NCBI RefSeq assembly: GCF_041429795.1
Contig: NZ_CP163424.1
Span: 1,614,001-1,678,000, forward strand
Reading direction: 5' to 3'
DNA length: 64,000 bases
DNA from: Algimonas porphyrae
GTDB taxonomy: Bacteria > Pseudomonadota > Alphaproteobacteria > Caulobacterales > Maricaulaceae
This document shows, in pieces, positions 37,525 to 47,131 of the stretch. How positions within the stretch are numbered: position 1 is the stretch's first letter; each line of letters starts with the position of its first letter. Under the pieces are notes generated by a model, which saw nothing but the letters and a program-made list of their open reading frames with translations, was not told where the DNA came from and did not search any database. The position numbers were made by a program, and so were the translations under genes.

Positions 37525-38838
37525 GTGCTTGATTACGACGTTAAGATTCAGCGTGCCCTGGTTGCCCATCCGCGCTTTTCCGACGCCCGTTCTGGGGATG
37601 CGGATTATGATCTGGAAGAAGCGGTCGGTCTGGCCGAAGCGCTTGGCGTTGCCGCGGTCGAGGCCCGGATCGTGCCGATCCGTGAGGTCAAGGTCAGCAA
37701 TTTCTTCGGCTCCGGTCAGATCGAAGATATGGCTGCCGCCATCCAGGCCCTCGCGCTCGACATGGTCATCGTCAATGGTGAGCTGACACCGATTCAGCAG
37801 CGCAATCTGGAAAAGGCGCTGCACGTCAAGGTCATCGACCGGACGGGATTGATCCTGGAAATTTTCGGCCTGCGCGCGGCGACCAAGGAAGGTCGACTGC
37901 AGGTCGAATTGGCGCGTTTGAACTATGAGCGCTCACGTCTGGTCCGGACCTGGACCCATCTGGAACGCCAGCGCGGTGGGCAAGGCTTTCTGGCCGGTCC
38001 CGGTGAAACCCAGATCGAAAGCGACCGGCGGCAGCTCAACGACAAAATCGAACGTATCAAAACGCAGCTCGAAGACGTTCGCCGCACACGGGATTTGCAA
38101 CGCGCGAAGCGCAAACGCTCGCAGGAGCGGATCGTGGCGCTGGTCGGCTATACGAATGCAGGCAAGTCGACCCTGTTCAATCGCCTGACGACGGGCGGGG
38201 TCCTGGCCAAAGACATGCTGTTCGCCACGCTGGACACGACCCACCGCGTTCTGCCTCTGCCGAGCGGGCAAAGTGCGATCATTTCCGATACGGTGGGTTT
38301 TATCTCCGACCTGCCGACGCAGTTGATCACCTCCTTCCGCGCGACGCTGGAAGAAACGCTGGAAGCCGACGTGTTGCTGCATGTGCGCGACATTTCCGAC
38401 CCGTTGAGCGCACGCCGCCGCGAGGAAGTGATGGATGTGCTCAACCAGATCGGGGCCGGGCCGGATCATGGTCAGCCGATCATCGAAGTCTGGAACAAGG
38501 CCGACTTGCTGCCCGCCGATGAACGCGAAACCGTCGAGAGCCTGGCCGAGCGGGCCCGGACGGAAGCCTCGCTGCTGGACGCCTTCGTCGTATCCTGCCT
38601 GTCAGGTGCGGGGGTCGATGACCTGCTCGACGGCGTTGAGGAAGCGCTGACACGCGGGGATGAAGTGATGGACGTCACGGTGACGCCGCAAGCCTTCTCC
38701 GCCCATGCCTGGCTGCATCAGAATGGACATGTTCTGGAAGAAGCACCCGGCGAAGGTGGCAAGATCAAGATGACGGTCCGCTTAAGCGAAAGCGATGCAG
38801 GCAAGTTCCGGTCCAAGCACCAAACCCTGATCGATTAG
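37525..38838 (+). CDS. hflX: GTPase HflX
   Basis: 437 residues from GTG 37525. The N-terminal HflX domain contains FFGSGQIEDMA and a coiled coil around RRQLNDKIERIKTQLEDV. The G-domain starts near residue 207 with GYTNAGKST (G1), then DTVGFISDLP (G3) and NKADL (G4). It splits stalled or heat-damaged 70S ribosomes. The last 4 bp overlap the convergent mazG gene. Confidence 0.96.
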   Translation: MLDYDVKIQRALVAHPRFSDARSGDADYDLEEAVGLAEALGVAAVEARIVPIREVKVSNFFGSGQIEDMAAAIQALALDMVIVNGELTPIQQRNLEKALHVKVIDRTGLILEIFGLRAATKEGRLQVELARLNYERSRLVRTWTHLERQRGGQGFLAGPGETQIESDRRQLNDKIERIKTQLEDVRRTRDLQRAKRKRSQERIVALVGYTNAGKSTLFNRLTTGGVLAKDMLFATLDTTHRVLPLPSGQSAIISDTVGFISDLPTQLITSFRATLEETLEADVLLHVRDISDPLSARRREEVMDVLNQIGAGPDHGQPIIEVWNKADLLPADERETVESLAERARTEASLLDAFVVSCLSGAGVDDLLDGVEEALTRGDEVMDVTVTPQAFSAHAWLHQNGHVLEEAPGEGGKIKMTVRLSESDAGKFRSKHQTLID

Positions 38839-39596
38839 TCTTCCCCGGCCTTCACGGCCTTCACGGCCTGCCAGTGCGCTTCCATCACGTCTAGGCTCAG
38901 CCCCGCAAGGCTGCCGCCTGCGCGGTCCTCCACGCCTTCGAAGCGACGGGTGAATTTTGCGTTGGCGTCGCGAAGCGCGCTTTCAGCGTCCAGACCCATC
39001 TTGCGCACCAGATTGACGACGGCGAAGAGCAGGTCTCCGGCCTCTTCATGCTGTGCGGACGGTGCGGCGTCCTGCAATTCCGCAGCCTCCTCCACGATCT
39101 TCTCGAACGCGCCGTCCGTGTCCGGCCAGTCAAAGCCAACCTTGGCGGCGCGTTTCTGTAGCTTTTGGGCGCGCATCAGGGCTGGCAGGGCGAAGGCAAC
39201 CCCGTCCAGCGTGCGGTTCTGCGGTTTTCCAGCGCGTTCCACTGCCTTTATCCCGTCCCAGTCGGGCTTGTCGGCCCCGCCGAACACATGCGGATGGCGG
39301 CGTACCATCTTGTCGACCAAGGCATCGGCGACGTCATCCAGATCGAAGGCGTCGATCTCGGACGCCAGCCGGGCGTGAAACAGGACTTGGAATAGCAGAT
39401 CACCGAGTTCGTCCTTGAGCTCAGCCATATCCCGACGGTCGATCGCGTCCTTGACCTCATAGGCCTCCTCGATCGTGTAGGGTGCGATGGTCGCGAATGT
39501 CTGCTCCCGATCCCAGGGGCAATCCGTCCGCAGCCGGTCCATCAGCGCCTTGAGGCGCGCATAGCGCTCAGTGGGCAGGCCGGATGTGTCGGTCAT
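38835..39596 (-). CDS. mazG: nucleoside triphosphate pyrophosphohydrolase MazG
   Basis: 253 residues. It has two MazG helical repeats. The first contains the metal-binding EExxE...ExxD pattern in TIEEAYEVKDAIDRRD and ELKDELGDLLFQVLFHARLA. The second, about residues 165-225, has KIVEEAAELQD and HEEAGDLLFAVVNLVRKMG. It hydrolyses NTPs to NMP and PPi, protecting against non-canonical nucleotides. Its ATG overlaps the ccmD stop (ATGA), making it the last cistron of the ccmABCD transcript. This placement is unusual. Confidence 0.94.
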   Translation of the reverse strand: MTDTSGLPTERYARLKALMDRLRTDCPWDREQTFATIAPYTIEEAYEVKDAIDRRDMAELKDELGDLLFQVLFHARLASEIDAFDLDDVADALVDKMVRRHPHVFGGADKPDWDGIKAVERAGKPQNRTLDGVAFALPALMRAQKLQKRAAKVGFDWPDTDGAFEKIVEEAAELQDAAPSAQHEEAGDLLFAVVNLVRKMGLDAESALRDANAKFTRRFEGVEDRAGGSLAGLSLDVMEAHWQAVKAVKAGED

Positions 39597-39700
39597 GGTT
39601 TTGGCTGGCGCAGGGCGCGAATTACCATGACGGCAATGACCAGCGCCGACGCGCCGTAGCTGCCCCAGATGAAGACGGCGAACGGTCCCATATTCGGCAT
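39593..39700 (-). CDS. ccmD: heme exporter protein D (CcmD), 35 residues
   Basis: A very small gene read from ATG 39700 to TGA 39593. The protein begins MPNMGPFAVFIWGSYGASAL and continues as one membrane helix with a short basic end. The pattern 'F..fIW.sYg.sal.la' plus R-x-L-R-x-x is that of CcmD, which stabilises CcmE with the CcmABC transporter. The start overlaps the ccmC stop (TGATG) and the stop overlaps the mazG start. Its position in the ccm operon makes the call strong. Confidence 0.88.
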   Translation of the reverse strand: MPNMGPFAVFIWGSYGASALVIAVMVIRALRQPKP

Positions 39701-40437
39701 CAGAACGCCTCCATGCGCGCGCTGGCCGTCTGTTTCGGCGCGCGGGCGGCGCGCATGCGTGCGATTTCGCCCAGCATGGCTCGCAGTGTCAGCCAGCCCA
39801 GCAGCAGCGTATAGCCCAGCCCCATCAGGAGCAGAGGCGTCAGCAGTTCGGGGGCGAGACCGGGCGCACCGGGAGAGCTGACCGTCGCGGACTGATGTAG
39901 ACTATTCCACCATTCGACGGAGAATTTGATGATCGGGATATTGATCCAGCCGACCATGGCCGTGATGGCGGCAAGCCGGGCCGCGCGCTTGCGGTCCTCG
40001 ACTACCTGCCAGATCGCCATATAGCCGATATAGATGAAAAGCAGAACCAGAACGCTCGTCATGCGTCCGTCCCACTGCCAGTATGTGCCCCAGTCCGGCT
40101 TGCCCCAGAGCGCACCTGTGATCAGCGCGAGTGCGGTAAAGGCCGCCCCGGGCAGAGCCAGCGACCGCGCCGCCAGATCGGCGAGCGGATGACGCCAGAC
40201 GAAGCTGACGAGGCTGGCAATCGCAATCGCGGTGTAAGCCCCCATGGCGGACCAGGCGGCGGGGACATGGACATACATGATGCGCACGGTCTGCCCATGT
40301 TCGACTTCTGCAGGCGATGTGATCAACGCCTGCCACAGACCGAGCGCGAGCGTGATGAGCGCACCCCAGCCGAAAATCGGAACGAGCCATCGCGACAGGC
40401 TGACGAAACGTTGCGGATTGGCGAAACGGGCAATCAT
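39700..40437 (-). CDS. ccmC: heme exporter protein CcmC
   Basis: 245 residues with six membrane helices. The tryptophan-rich heme-handling motif WGTYWQWDGRMTS is present. The periplasmic histidines are in MYVHVPAAW and in the NSLHQSATV loop. It delivers heme to CcmE in cytochrome c maturation system I. It abuts ccmB with no gap. Confidence 0.95.
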   Translation of the reverse strand: MIARFANPQRFVSLSRWLVPIFGWGALITLALGLWQALITSPAEVEHGQTVRIMYVHVPAAWSAMGAYTAIAIASLVSFVWRHPLADLAARSLALPGAAFTALALITGALWGKPDWGTYWQWDGRMTSVLVLLFIYIGYMAIWQVVEDRKRAARLAAITAMVGWINIPIIKFSVEWWNSLHQSATVSSPGAPGLAPELLTPLLLMGLGYTLLLGWLTLRAMLGEIARMRAARAPKQTASARMEAF

Positions 40438-41094
40438 TCAGCTCGGGCCTCGATTGGCGGCCAGAGCGGCCACGGTTGCCGGCAGTCCTAGCGCGACCGC
40501 GATAAAGCTTAAACCCGCCAGAATGCGAAATTGCATCGCGCCCAACCCCCGCTCCGGGAAGACATTCGCAGCCTCGATACCGAAGATCAGGACCGGGATC
40601 AGCAAGGGCGATGTCAGGATGACGGCGAGGACGCCGCCACCTCTCTGACCTGCCAGCAAGGCCGCTGTCACCGAAGCGTAGGCCGCGATGGCAGGTGCAC
40701 CGATCAGCAGCGACAGCACGGCGCCCTGCGTGGCTGGACCGTCCATTTGCAGCATCAGCGCGAGCAGCGGTGTCGCGGCGATGAGCGGCGCAAGACCGGT
40801 CAGCAGAAAGGCCAGTCCCTTGCCGAGCGCGACCGATGTCGCCGACAGACCCGCCAGATGAAATTGCGCCAAGGCACCGGATTGCTGATCGGGCTGGTAG
40901 AGGCGGTCCAGCGCCAGCAAGGCGGAGAGGGTCGCCGCCAGCCACAGCAGGCCCGGACCCAGCTCTGGCCGGGATCCACCGAGCGCCAGACCGCTGAGCA
41001 GAACGAACAGGGCCATGAAGGCTAGTGACAGGCCTGTCCCGGCCGCACCACGCAAGGCCAGCTTCAGTTCCCGGCGCAGGATCAAACCGATCAC
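40438..41094 (-). CDS. ccmB: heme exporter protein CcmB
   Basis: 218 residues with six membrane helices. The N-terminal LILRRELKLALRG and the segment KGLAFLLTGLAPLIAATPLL are characteristic. It is the membrane subunit of the CcmAB ABC complex, which drives release of holo-CcmE. ATGA overlap with ccmA. Confidence 0.94.
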   Translation of the reverse strand: MIGLILRRELKLALRGAAGTGLSLAFMALFVLLSGLALGGSRPELGPGLLWLAATLSALLALDRLYQPDQQSGALAQFHLAGLSATSVALGKGLAFLLTGLAPLIAATPLLALMLQMDGPATQGAVLSLLIGAPAIAAYASVTAALLAGQRGGGVLAVILTSPLLIPVLIFGIEAANVFPERGLGAMQFRILAGLSFIAVALGLPATVAALAANRGPS

Positions 41095-41735
41095 GCCGCG
41101 GCCTCCAGCACCAGCTTGCGGGCTTCTACGCCCGGTATGGCGATGGGTTGATGCGATGCGATAATGGCGATGCCGCCGCGGTCCAGATGGGTGGCCAGAT
41201 TTTGCGTGACGCGGTTGCGGCCATCCGCATCCAGCCCGGCGAGCGGTTCATCCATCAGCCAGGCCGCCCGGTTGGACAGCTGCAGGCGGGCCAAGGACAG
41301 GCGACGTCGCTGTCCGGCAGACAAACCTGCCACGGGTAAGGTCGCACGTCCGTCCAGTCCGACGGATGCAAGGCGGTCTTCCAGACTGAGCGGGTCGCCC
41401 TTTACGCGTTGCCAGAATGTGAGCTCTTCGCCCAAGGTCAGACCGCTGCGTTCCGGTCCGCGGAAGGCGGAAAAGCTCAAAGCCTCGGCGGGACGAAGGC
41501 GCTGATCCTGATCATGATCGCGATCTCGCAAGATCCAGTCGGCGCGCCCTGCATCAAGTGGGATCAGCTCTGCCAGCGCCAGCAAAAGCGATGTTTTTCC
41601 GATCCCGTTGGCTCCAGTCAGCCAGACGGCCTGACCCGGCCCGACGGCGAAGGACAGATCGCTGAGCAAGGCGTCTTCGCCGCGCGACAACGCCATGTCT
41701 GTAACTTCCAGATGGATGTCGAACGGACGATTCAC
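41091..41735 (-). CDS. ccmA: heme exporter ATP-binding protein CcmA
   Basis: 214 residues. Walker A is GANGIGKTSL, the ABC signature LSAGQRRRLSLARL, and Walker B AAWLMDEPLAGLD, followed by the switch His in IIASHQP. It is short, as CcmA proteins are. It heads the minus-strand ccmABCD-mazG operon; ccmE reads away from it, leaving 74 bp for divergent promoters. Confidence 0.95.
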   Translation of the reverse strand: MNRPFDIHLEVTDMALSRGEDALLSDLSFAVGPGQAVWLTGANGIGKTSLLLALAELIPLDAGRADWILRDRDHDQDQRLRPAEALSFSAFRGPERSGLTLGEELTFWQRVKGDPLSLEDRLASVGLDGRATLPVAGLSAGQRRRLSLARLQLSNRAAWLMDEPLAGLDADGRNRVTQNLATHLDRGGIAIIASHQPIAIPGVEARKLVLEAAA

Positions 41736-41809
41736 CGGCGACTTATGGCCCGCGCGCCCGGCAGAGTCACGACGTTGAAGCGTGGTGAAAATGTGGCTAT
41801 CTGCTGCCT

Positions 41810-42262
41810 ATGACACGGACTGCACGCCTCAAACCGCCGCATCGCAATCGTCGCCTCGGACTGATTGCGCTGGTCGGTGTCGGTCTGGCGATCGGTCTGG
41901 CGCTGATATTCTCTGCGCTGAACGAGAACACGCAGTTCTTTTACAATCCGGCTGACGTGCTGGCGGATGGGTTCGTCCCGCAATCCGAGACATTTCGGAT
42001 TGGCGGGCTGGTGGTCGAAGGATCCGTTATGCAGGATGGGATCACGACCCAGTTCGACGTGGCCGATTTCGAACGCGATACACGGACCCCTATCCGGGTC
42101 ACCCATAGCGGGCAGTTACCCAATCTGTTCCGGGAAGGTCAGGGCGTCGTCATATCGGGTCGCATGATCAGCGAGACCGAATTTCTGGCTGACGAAGTGC
42201 TGGCCAAACATGACGAAAACTACCAGCCTAAAATCGACTATCAGGACGAAATAGACAGCTGA
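41810..42262 (+). CDS. ccmE: cytochrome c-type biogenesis heme chaperone CcmE
   Basis: 150 residues. There is a basic cytoplasmic N-terminus, one membrane anchor (about 17-38) and a periplasmic beta-barrel domain. The heme-binding H134 lies in LAKHDENY, the canonical HxxxY motif. It receives heme covalently from CcmC and passes it to CcmF, which is not in this window. Being divergent from ccmABCD is uncommon. Confidence 0.96.
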   Translation: MTRTARLKPPHRNRRLGLIALVGVGLAIGLALIFSALNENTQFFYNPADVLADGFVPQSETFRIGGLVVEGSVMQDGITTQFDVADFERDTRTPIRVTHSGQLPNLFREGQGVVISGRMISETEFLADEVLAKHDENYQPKIDYQDEIDS

Positions 42263-42448
42263 TAACGGGGCTGGAAAGAGAAGTGGCGAGCGACTTGGCA
42301 GATGTGGGGCAGCCGCACCGCTCGCCGTGCCTGAGTTATCAGACATTGTCCTTATGACAGATTCACGCTCACTTGGGCAGTGATTAACTGTGAGAACGCT
42401 GCGTTAAGTCGCAGTGTGGTTTCGGTTTCCTTACCGAGGTGCTGTCAA
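42263..42448. other. 186-bp region between ccmE and the amidohydrolase
   Basis: No gene is visible. Two inverted repeats occur: GGCGAGCG at 42285-42292 with CGCTCGCC at 42319-42326, and CTGCG-TTAAGT-CGCAG at 42401-42416. Neither is followed by a clear T-run in either direction, so they are at most weak transcription ends of the two convergent genes. Confidence 0.35.
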
Positions 42449-43756
42449 TTAATCGTTCTGGGTCAGGTGGATACGCCCTGATTTCATCACAAAGTCGACG
42501 TCTTCCAGCTCGCTGATATCCTGCAAAGGATTGCCGTCCACGGCGATAATGTCGGCCTCGGCACCCTTTTTGATCACACCGATCTGACCTTCCAGCCCGA
42601 ACAATTTGGCGTTGACTGTGGTCGCGCTTTGAATGGCCTGTATCGGGGTGAGGCCCCATTCGACCATATAGGCGAACTGCTGGCCGTTTCGGCCATGCGG
42701 GTAGACGCCGGCATCCGTTCCGAACGCCATCGTCGCGCCGGCCTCCACGGCCGCCTGGAAGCGCTCGCGTTGCTTGCGCCCGACTTGGCGTTCCTTCTCC
42801 AGACTTTCCGGCAGGATGCCGGCGGCTTCGCCCTCGGACAGGATGAAGTCCGAAACGAAGATATCCATCGACAGGGCCGTGCCGCGCTGGACGGCCATCT
42901 GAATAGCATCGTCTGTGATCAAAGAGGCGTGTTCGACGGAATCGACCCCGGCGGCGATGGCAGTCCGGATGCCGTTTTCGCCATGGGCATGCACTGTGAC
43001 CTTCATGCCGAGCTGATGCGCTTCATCGACGATGGCTTCCATTTCCTCCGCCGTGAACTGCTGTGCGCCGATGGTCGTGCCCTTGGACAGAACGCCCCCC
43101 GTGCCGCAGAACTTGATCACCTCGGCGCCATATTTCTTGTTCTGACGGACTTTCTTCCGCACGCCCCAGGGCCCGTCGGCGACACCGTCGCTGGTCTGCT
43201 CATATTCGAACGGTAGCAGGTTGGAATCACAATGCCCGCCGGTGATCCCGATCGATGGACCCGCCGGAATAATCCGGGGCCCCGGGACAAGCCCGTCGGC
43301 AATGACGTCGCGAAGGTCGATGTCGGCATAGCCTGGCGCGCCGACATTGCGGACCGTCGTAAATCCGGCGTCCAGAGTGACTTTGGCATTGGCGACACCG
43401 ATAATGGCTGCGCGCGGAGTCGATTCCGCCAGACTGTTATAGCCGTAATTCGCGGCCTGCCCGATCAGATGGACATGCGCGTCTGTGAGGCCCGGCAGAA
43501 CCGTCATCTCGGACAGATCGACGAACCGGTCGGGGCTGTCCATCCGCTCAAACTCAGCCCGTCCGACAACCTTGTCGACCCGACCCTCGGCGATGACGAT
43601 GTAACGGTCGCGAACCATCTGTCCGGCTTCCGTGTCGATCAGGCTGCCTGCATGGATCACGGTAATGTCGTCCGAGCCCTCCGGACCTGCCAGGGCTGTG
43701 CCCGCCAGGCTGGTTGTGAGGCTGGCTGTCAGGAGCAGAGAAAGTGCAGGTTTCAT
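42449..43756 (-). CDS. exported metal-dependent amidohydrolase
   Basis: 435 residues from ATG 43756, preceded by GGAGA; the open frame upstream overlaps crtY and is spurious. The Sec signal peptide spans residues 1-22 (…AGTALAG). The metal centre is seen in LTDAHVHLIG (H-x-H), KVTVHAHGENG, VEHASL and FGTDAGVYP (terminal Asp). The carboxylated Lys is probably in EVIKFCGTGG. The group includes imidazolonepropionase-like and Xaa-Pro dipeptidase-like (prolidase) hydrolases acting in the periplasm. It is divergent from the carotenoid genes. Confidence 0.88.
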   Translation of the reverse strand: MKPALSLLLTASLTTSLAGTALAGPEGSDDITVIHAGSLIDTEAGQMVRDRYIVIAEGRVDKVVGRAEFERMDSPDRFVDLSEMTVLPGLTDAHVHLIGQAANYGYNSLAESTPRAAIIGVANAKVTLDAGFTTVRNVGAPGYADIDLRDVIADGLVPGPRIIPAGPSIGITGGHCDSNLLPFEYEQTSDGVADGPWGVRKKVRQNKKYGAEVIKFCGTGGVLSKGTTIGAQQFTAEEMEAIVDEAHQLGMKVTVHAHGENGIRTAIAAGVDSVEHASLITDDAIQMAVQRGTALSMDIFVSDFILSEGEAAGILPESLEKERQVGRKQRERFQAAVEAGATMAFGTDAGVYPHGRNGQQFAYMVEWGLTPIQAIQSATTVNAKLFGLEGQIGVIKKGAEADIIAVDGNPLQDISELEDVDFVMKSGRIHLTQND

Positions 43757-43805
43757 GAGGGTCTCCAGTGGTCGTGCGCTTAGCAAGCAGCTAAGCGAGG
43801 AGACG

Positions 43806-44980
43806 ATGTCACCGCAAGTACATTCCAACCCCGTCAAAGCTGATGGGCGACCTGTCGATCTGACGATTATCGGGGCTGGCCTGTCCGGGCTGATCACGGC
43901 GTGGCGGAGTTCAGCGTCAACCCGGGGCTGAGCATCGCAATCTATGAACAGGCTGACCGGATTGCCGGCGATCACACCTGGTCCTTCAACGACACCGATA
44001 TTGCGCCCGCCCTGCGCGACTGGTTCGCGCCGTTCATCGCGCAGTCCTGGCCGCGTTACGATGTGCGCTTCCCCGAACGCAAACGCACGCTGGAGATCGG
44101 CTATTGCACGGGCAATTCCGAGACCTTGCGCGCCTGCGTGCAGCCTTTGATGGATGCGGGCCGGTTGCAGGTCCATCTGGGCCAGACCGCACCCGATGAC
44201 GTAGCCGGGCCTTTTATCGATGCGTCCGGCTACGAGCCCCGGGACGACGAATTTCCGGGTTGGCAGAAATTCGTTGGGCGCGTGATTCGCACCGAATTGC
44301 CTCACGGGGTCTCCCATCCGGTGATCATGGACGCGACGGTCGAACAGATTGACGGCTACCGCTTCATCTATCTGCTCCCTTTTTCCGATCGCGACATACT
44401 CGTCGAGGACACGTATTTCTCGGACACGCCGGCGCTCTCGGAAAACGAAATCGGCGACCGGATCGCGACTTATATTGCGCAGAAAGGCTGGCAGAATCAT
44501 GAGGTGCTGCGCAGCGAAAAGGGCGTTCTGCCGATGATGATGGCCACGGACCGGGATGAGCACAGCCCCTCTATCGGCCTCAAAGGCGGTTTTGCCGTCG
44601 CTGCCACGGGATTTACCGTGCCGCACGCCGTTGAGGTCGCTGACATTATCGCACAGGCGATCCGCAGGGATGGGCCGGAGGCCGCACCAGAGGCCATACG
44701 CGCCCACCGGACCCACCATATTCACCGGGAGCGTTATGCGCGCTTGCTCAACCGCATGTTTTTCCGGGCTGCGGAACCCTCGCAGCGCTATGTCGTGTTG
44801 CAGCGTTTTTATGGGCTAGGCGAGGGATTGATCCGGCGGTTCTACCGCAACGGGCTGACGGGGCGCGACAAAGCGCGCATTCTGATCGGAAAGCCGCCCG
44901 TGCCCGTAAGCAAAGCGCTTGCTAATTTCAGTGAAACAGATTTCATCCGGCGCGAACGTGCCAAAGGGACCCAGTCATGA
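43806..44980 (+). pseudogene. crtY: lycopene beta-cyclase CrtY, interrupted by a frameshift near 43900
   Basis: Translation from ATG 43806 (GAGGAGA upstream) gives the FAD motif LTIIGAGLSGLITAW, then leaves frame and stops at 43931. The remainder continues in another frame from about 43901 to 44980 and is clearly CrtY: IAIYEQADRIAGDHTWSF, a central PYRFIYLLPFSD-like block, and YVVLQRFYGLGEGLIRRFY near the end. One net missing base around 43895-43910 explains it. If real, the protein would lose its dinucleotide-binding N-terminus unless GTG 43901 is used. The enzyme cyclises lycopene to beta-carotene. ATGA overlap with crtI. Sequence error is an open possibility. Confidence 0.8.
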
Positions 44981-46524
44981 CCATTACCGTCGATCCGGAT
45001 GCAATCATTGCGGCCAAGTCCGGCGACAAGCCGACCGCCATCGTCATTGGGGCAGGCTTTGGCGGGATCGCCCTGGCCATCCGTCTGCAATCCATGGGTT
45101 TTCAGGTCACGCTGATCGATAATCGCGACAAGCCGGGCGGTCGCGCCTATGTCTATGAAGAGAAGGGCTTCAAATTCGACGGCGGTCCGACCGTTATTAC
45201 AGACCCGGACTGCCTGCGCGAACTGTTCGAAGTCTCCGGGCGCGATATGGCCGATTATGTCACGCTATTGCCGGTCGATCCGTTCTACCGCCTGCAGTGG
45301 GAAGATGGCGACACGCTGGATTACTGGGCGGATCAGGAAAAGCTGGAATCGGAAATCGCCGCCCGCGAACCGGGTGATGTCCAGGGCTACCGCAAGTTTC
45401 TAGCCTATAGTCAGGAACTCTACCGCGAAGGCTATGAGAAGCTCGGCACGACGGCTTTTCTGAAATTCTCGCAAATGCTGAAAGCCGCGCCTCAGCTCAT
45501 GCGACTGCGAGCGGATAAGAGCGTCTATTCGATGGTCAGTAAGTTTGTGAAGAACGACCGGGTCCGGCAATTGCTGAGTTTTCAGTCGCTGCTGGTAGGC
45601 GGCAATCCGTTCAAGACCAGTTCGATCTATGCACTGATCCACGCGCTGGAGCGCAAGGGCGGCGTCTGGTTCGCCAAGGGTGGAACCGGCGCTCTGGTTG
45701 ACGGCTTGGTCAAGCTGTTCGAGGATCTGGGCGGGGAGGTGCGCCTGTCGACCGAGATTACGGATATTCACACGGATGGCGACCGTGTCACTGGCGTCGA
45801 AGCCGCGGACGGCTGGTCGATGAGCGCCGATCTGGTCGCCTCCAACGCTGATGTCGTGCATACCTACAAACAGCTTCTGAGGGGGCATGCGCGCGGGACG
45901 AGCTACGGTCGGTCGCTGTCCAAGAAGAGCCACTCCATGTCGCTATTCGTACTCTATTTCGGACTGAAAACGCAGCATCCCGACATGAAGCATCACATCA
46001 TCCTTCTCGGACAGCGCTACCGGGAGCTGATTGCAGAGATATTCGGCAAGGGCCGGAAGCTGCCGGATGATTTCTCGCTCTATCTGCATGCACCGAGCGT
46101 GACGGACCCGACCCTCGCGCCGGAAGGATGCTCGACCTATTATGTTCTCTCGCCCGTGCCGCATCTGGGGCATGTCGATGAGAACTGGGACCAGATCGGC
46201 CCGGCCTATGCCAACAAGATCCTCGACTATCTGGAAGCGCATGCGATTCCGGATCTGCGCCGCGATCTGGTCGTGCAGAAAACGCTGACCCCCATGGGCT
46301 TTCGCGACGAAATGAATACCCATCTCGGCAGTGCTTTTTCGATCGAACCGGTGCTGACCCAGTCCGCCTGGTTCCGTCCGCATAACCGCGACGATGTGCT
46401 GGAGAATATGTATATTGTCGGGGCCGGGACCCATCCGGGCGCGGGCGTTCCGGGTGTCGTCGGCGCCGCCAAAGCCACGGCGGGAGTCGTGGCGGACGAT
46501 TTCAGGGCGATATTGCGGGGTTGA
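44977..46524 (+). CDS. crtI: phytoene desaturase CrtI
   Basis: 515 residues. The FAD-binding start is AIVIGAGFGGIALAIRLQSM, followed by GGRAYVYEEKGFKFDGGPT. The C-terminal signature YIVGAGTHPGAGVPGV is the bacterial-type phytoene dehydrogenase motif. It converts phytoene to lycopene, the substrate of CrtY encoded just upstream. The crtB and crtE genes are not in the window. IspDF, encoded here too, supplies precursors. Confidence 0.96.
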   Translation: MTITVDPDAIIAAKSGDKPTAIVIGAGFGGIALAIRLQSMGFQVTLIDNRDKPGGRAYVYEEKGFKFDGGPTVITDPDCLRELFEVSGRDMADYVTLLPVDPFYRLQWEDGDTLDYWADQEKLESEIAAREPGDVQGYRKFLAYSQELYREGYEKLGTTAFLKFSQMLKAAPQLMRLRADKSVYSMVSKFVKNDRVRQLLSFQSLLVGGNPFKTSSIYALIHALERKGGVWFAKGGTGALVDGLVKLFEDLGGEVRLSTEITDIHTDGDRVTGVEAADGWSMSADLVASNADVVHTYKQLLRGHARGTSYGRSLSKKSHSMSLFVLYFGLKTQHPDMKHHIILLGQRYRELIAEIFGKGRKLPDDFSLYLHAPSVTDPTLAPEGCSTYYVLSPVPHLGHVDENWDQIGPAYANKILDYLEAHAIPDLRRDLVVQKTLTPMGFRDEMNTHLGSAFSIEPVLTQSAWFRPHNRDDVLENMYIVGAGTHPGAGVPGVVGAAKATAGVVADDFRAILRG

Positions 46525-46617
46525 AGCTCACGCCGTCGTGACGACTGATCACGACAGAGTGTCGCACCTCGCACCGATTTCCTGATAGGGCGCGCTCAGT
46601 TCAACTGGGAGGCCATA

Positions 46618-47010
46618 ATGCCGAAACTTCGCTTGCCGCTCTTTCTGACGCGGCTGTCCATTTTCTATTTCCTTCTGCCCTGGCAGGTGATGCGCTTTAC
46701 GCGACCTGAATCCGCGGAAGGCATTGCCAAGAAATATTATCACGTCTCCGCCCTGCCGGAGAGTGTGGGCCTGGTGATCGGCGTGTTCTGGATATTGCTG
46801 CTTCTGGCCTTCCTGGTCGGATTCAAGAAACGCATCAGCTACGGGCTGGTTTTTCTGCTCCATGCCGGCGCGATCATCGTCGCCTTGCCGGCCTACATCT
46901 GGGGACTGGGCAACTTCAATCAGCTCTTCCTCGCCGCCATTCCCGCCGCCGCAGCGATGGGCTTGCTCTATGTCTTGCGGGACGAAGACACGCTGCTGTC
47001 GCTCAAGTGA
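46618..47010 (+). CDS. uncharacterised membrane protein (DoxX-like layout)
   Basis: 130 residues with GGGAGG 8 nt before ATG. Four predicted helices are at about 8-25, 48-68, 75-95 and 98-118. A conserved-looking polar loop, RFTRPESAEGIAKKYYHVS, lies after helix 1. The helix spacing resembles small DoxX-like proteins, but no diagnostic motif is present. A terminator hairpin follows at 47134. Confidence 0.6.
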   Translation: MPKLRLPLFLTRLSIFYFLLPWQVMRFTRPESAEGIAKKYYHVSALPESVGLVIGVFWILLLLAFLVGFKKRISYGLVFLLHAGAIIVALPAYIWGLGNFNQLFLAAIPAAAAMGLLYVLRDEDTLLSLK

Positions 47011-47131
47011 TTTTTTCGCAGGCGGAGCAATCCGCCGGCCATCACTGCCGCGTAAAGATAATCAGATAGCATCTCAGGTCCCTTGATGCTGTCCCTTGTC
47101 CATCAACATCCCCTTGTGACTGGACAGACCT

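Noticed and set aside
43757-44725. Extension of the amidohydrolase frame.
   Set aside because: It is antisense to crtY; the signal peptide and GGAGA site support ATG 43756.
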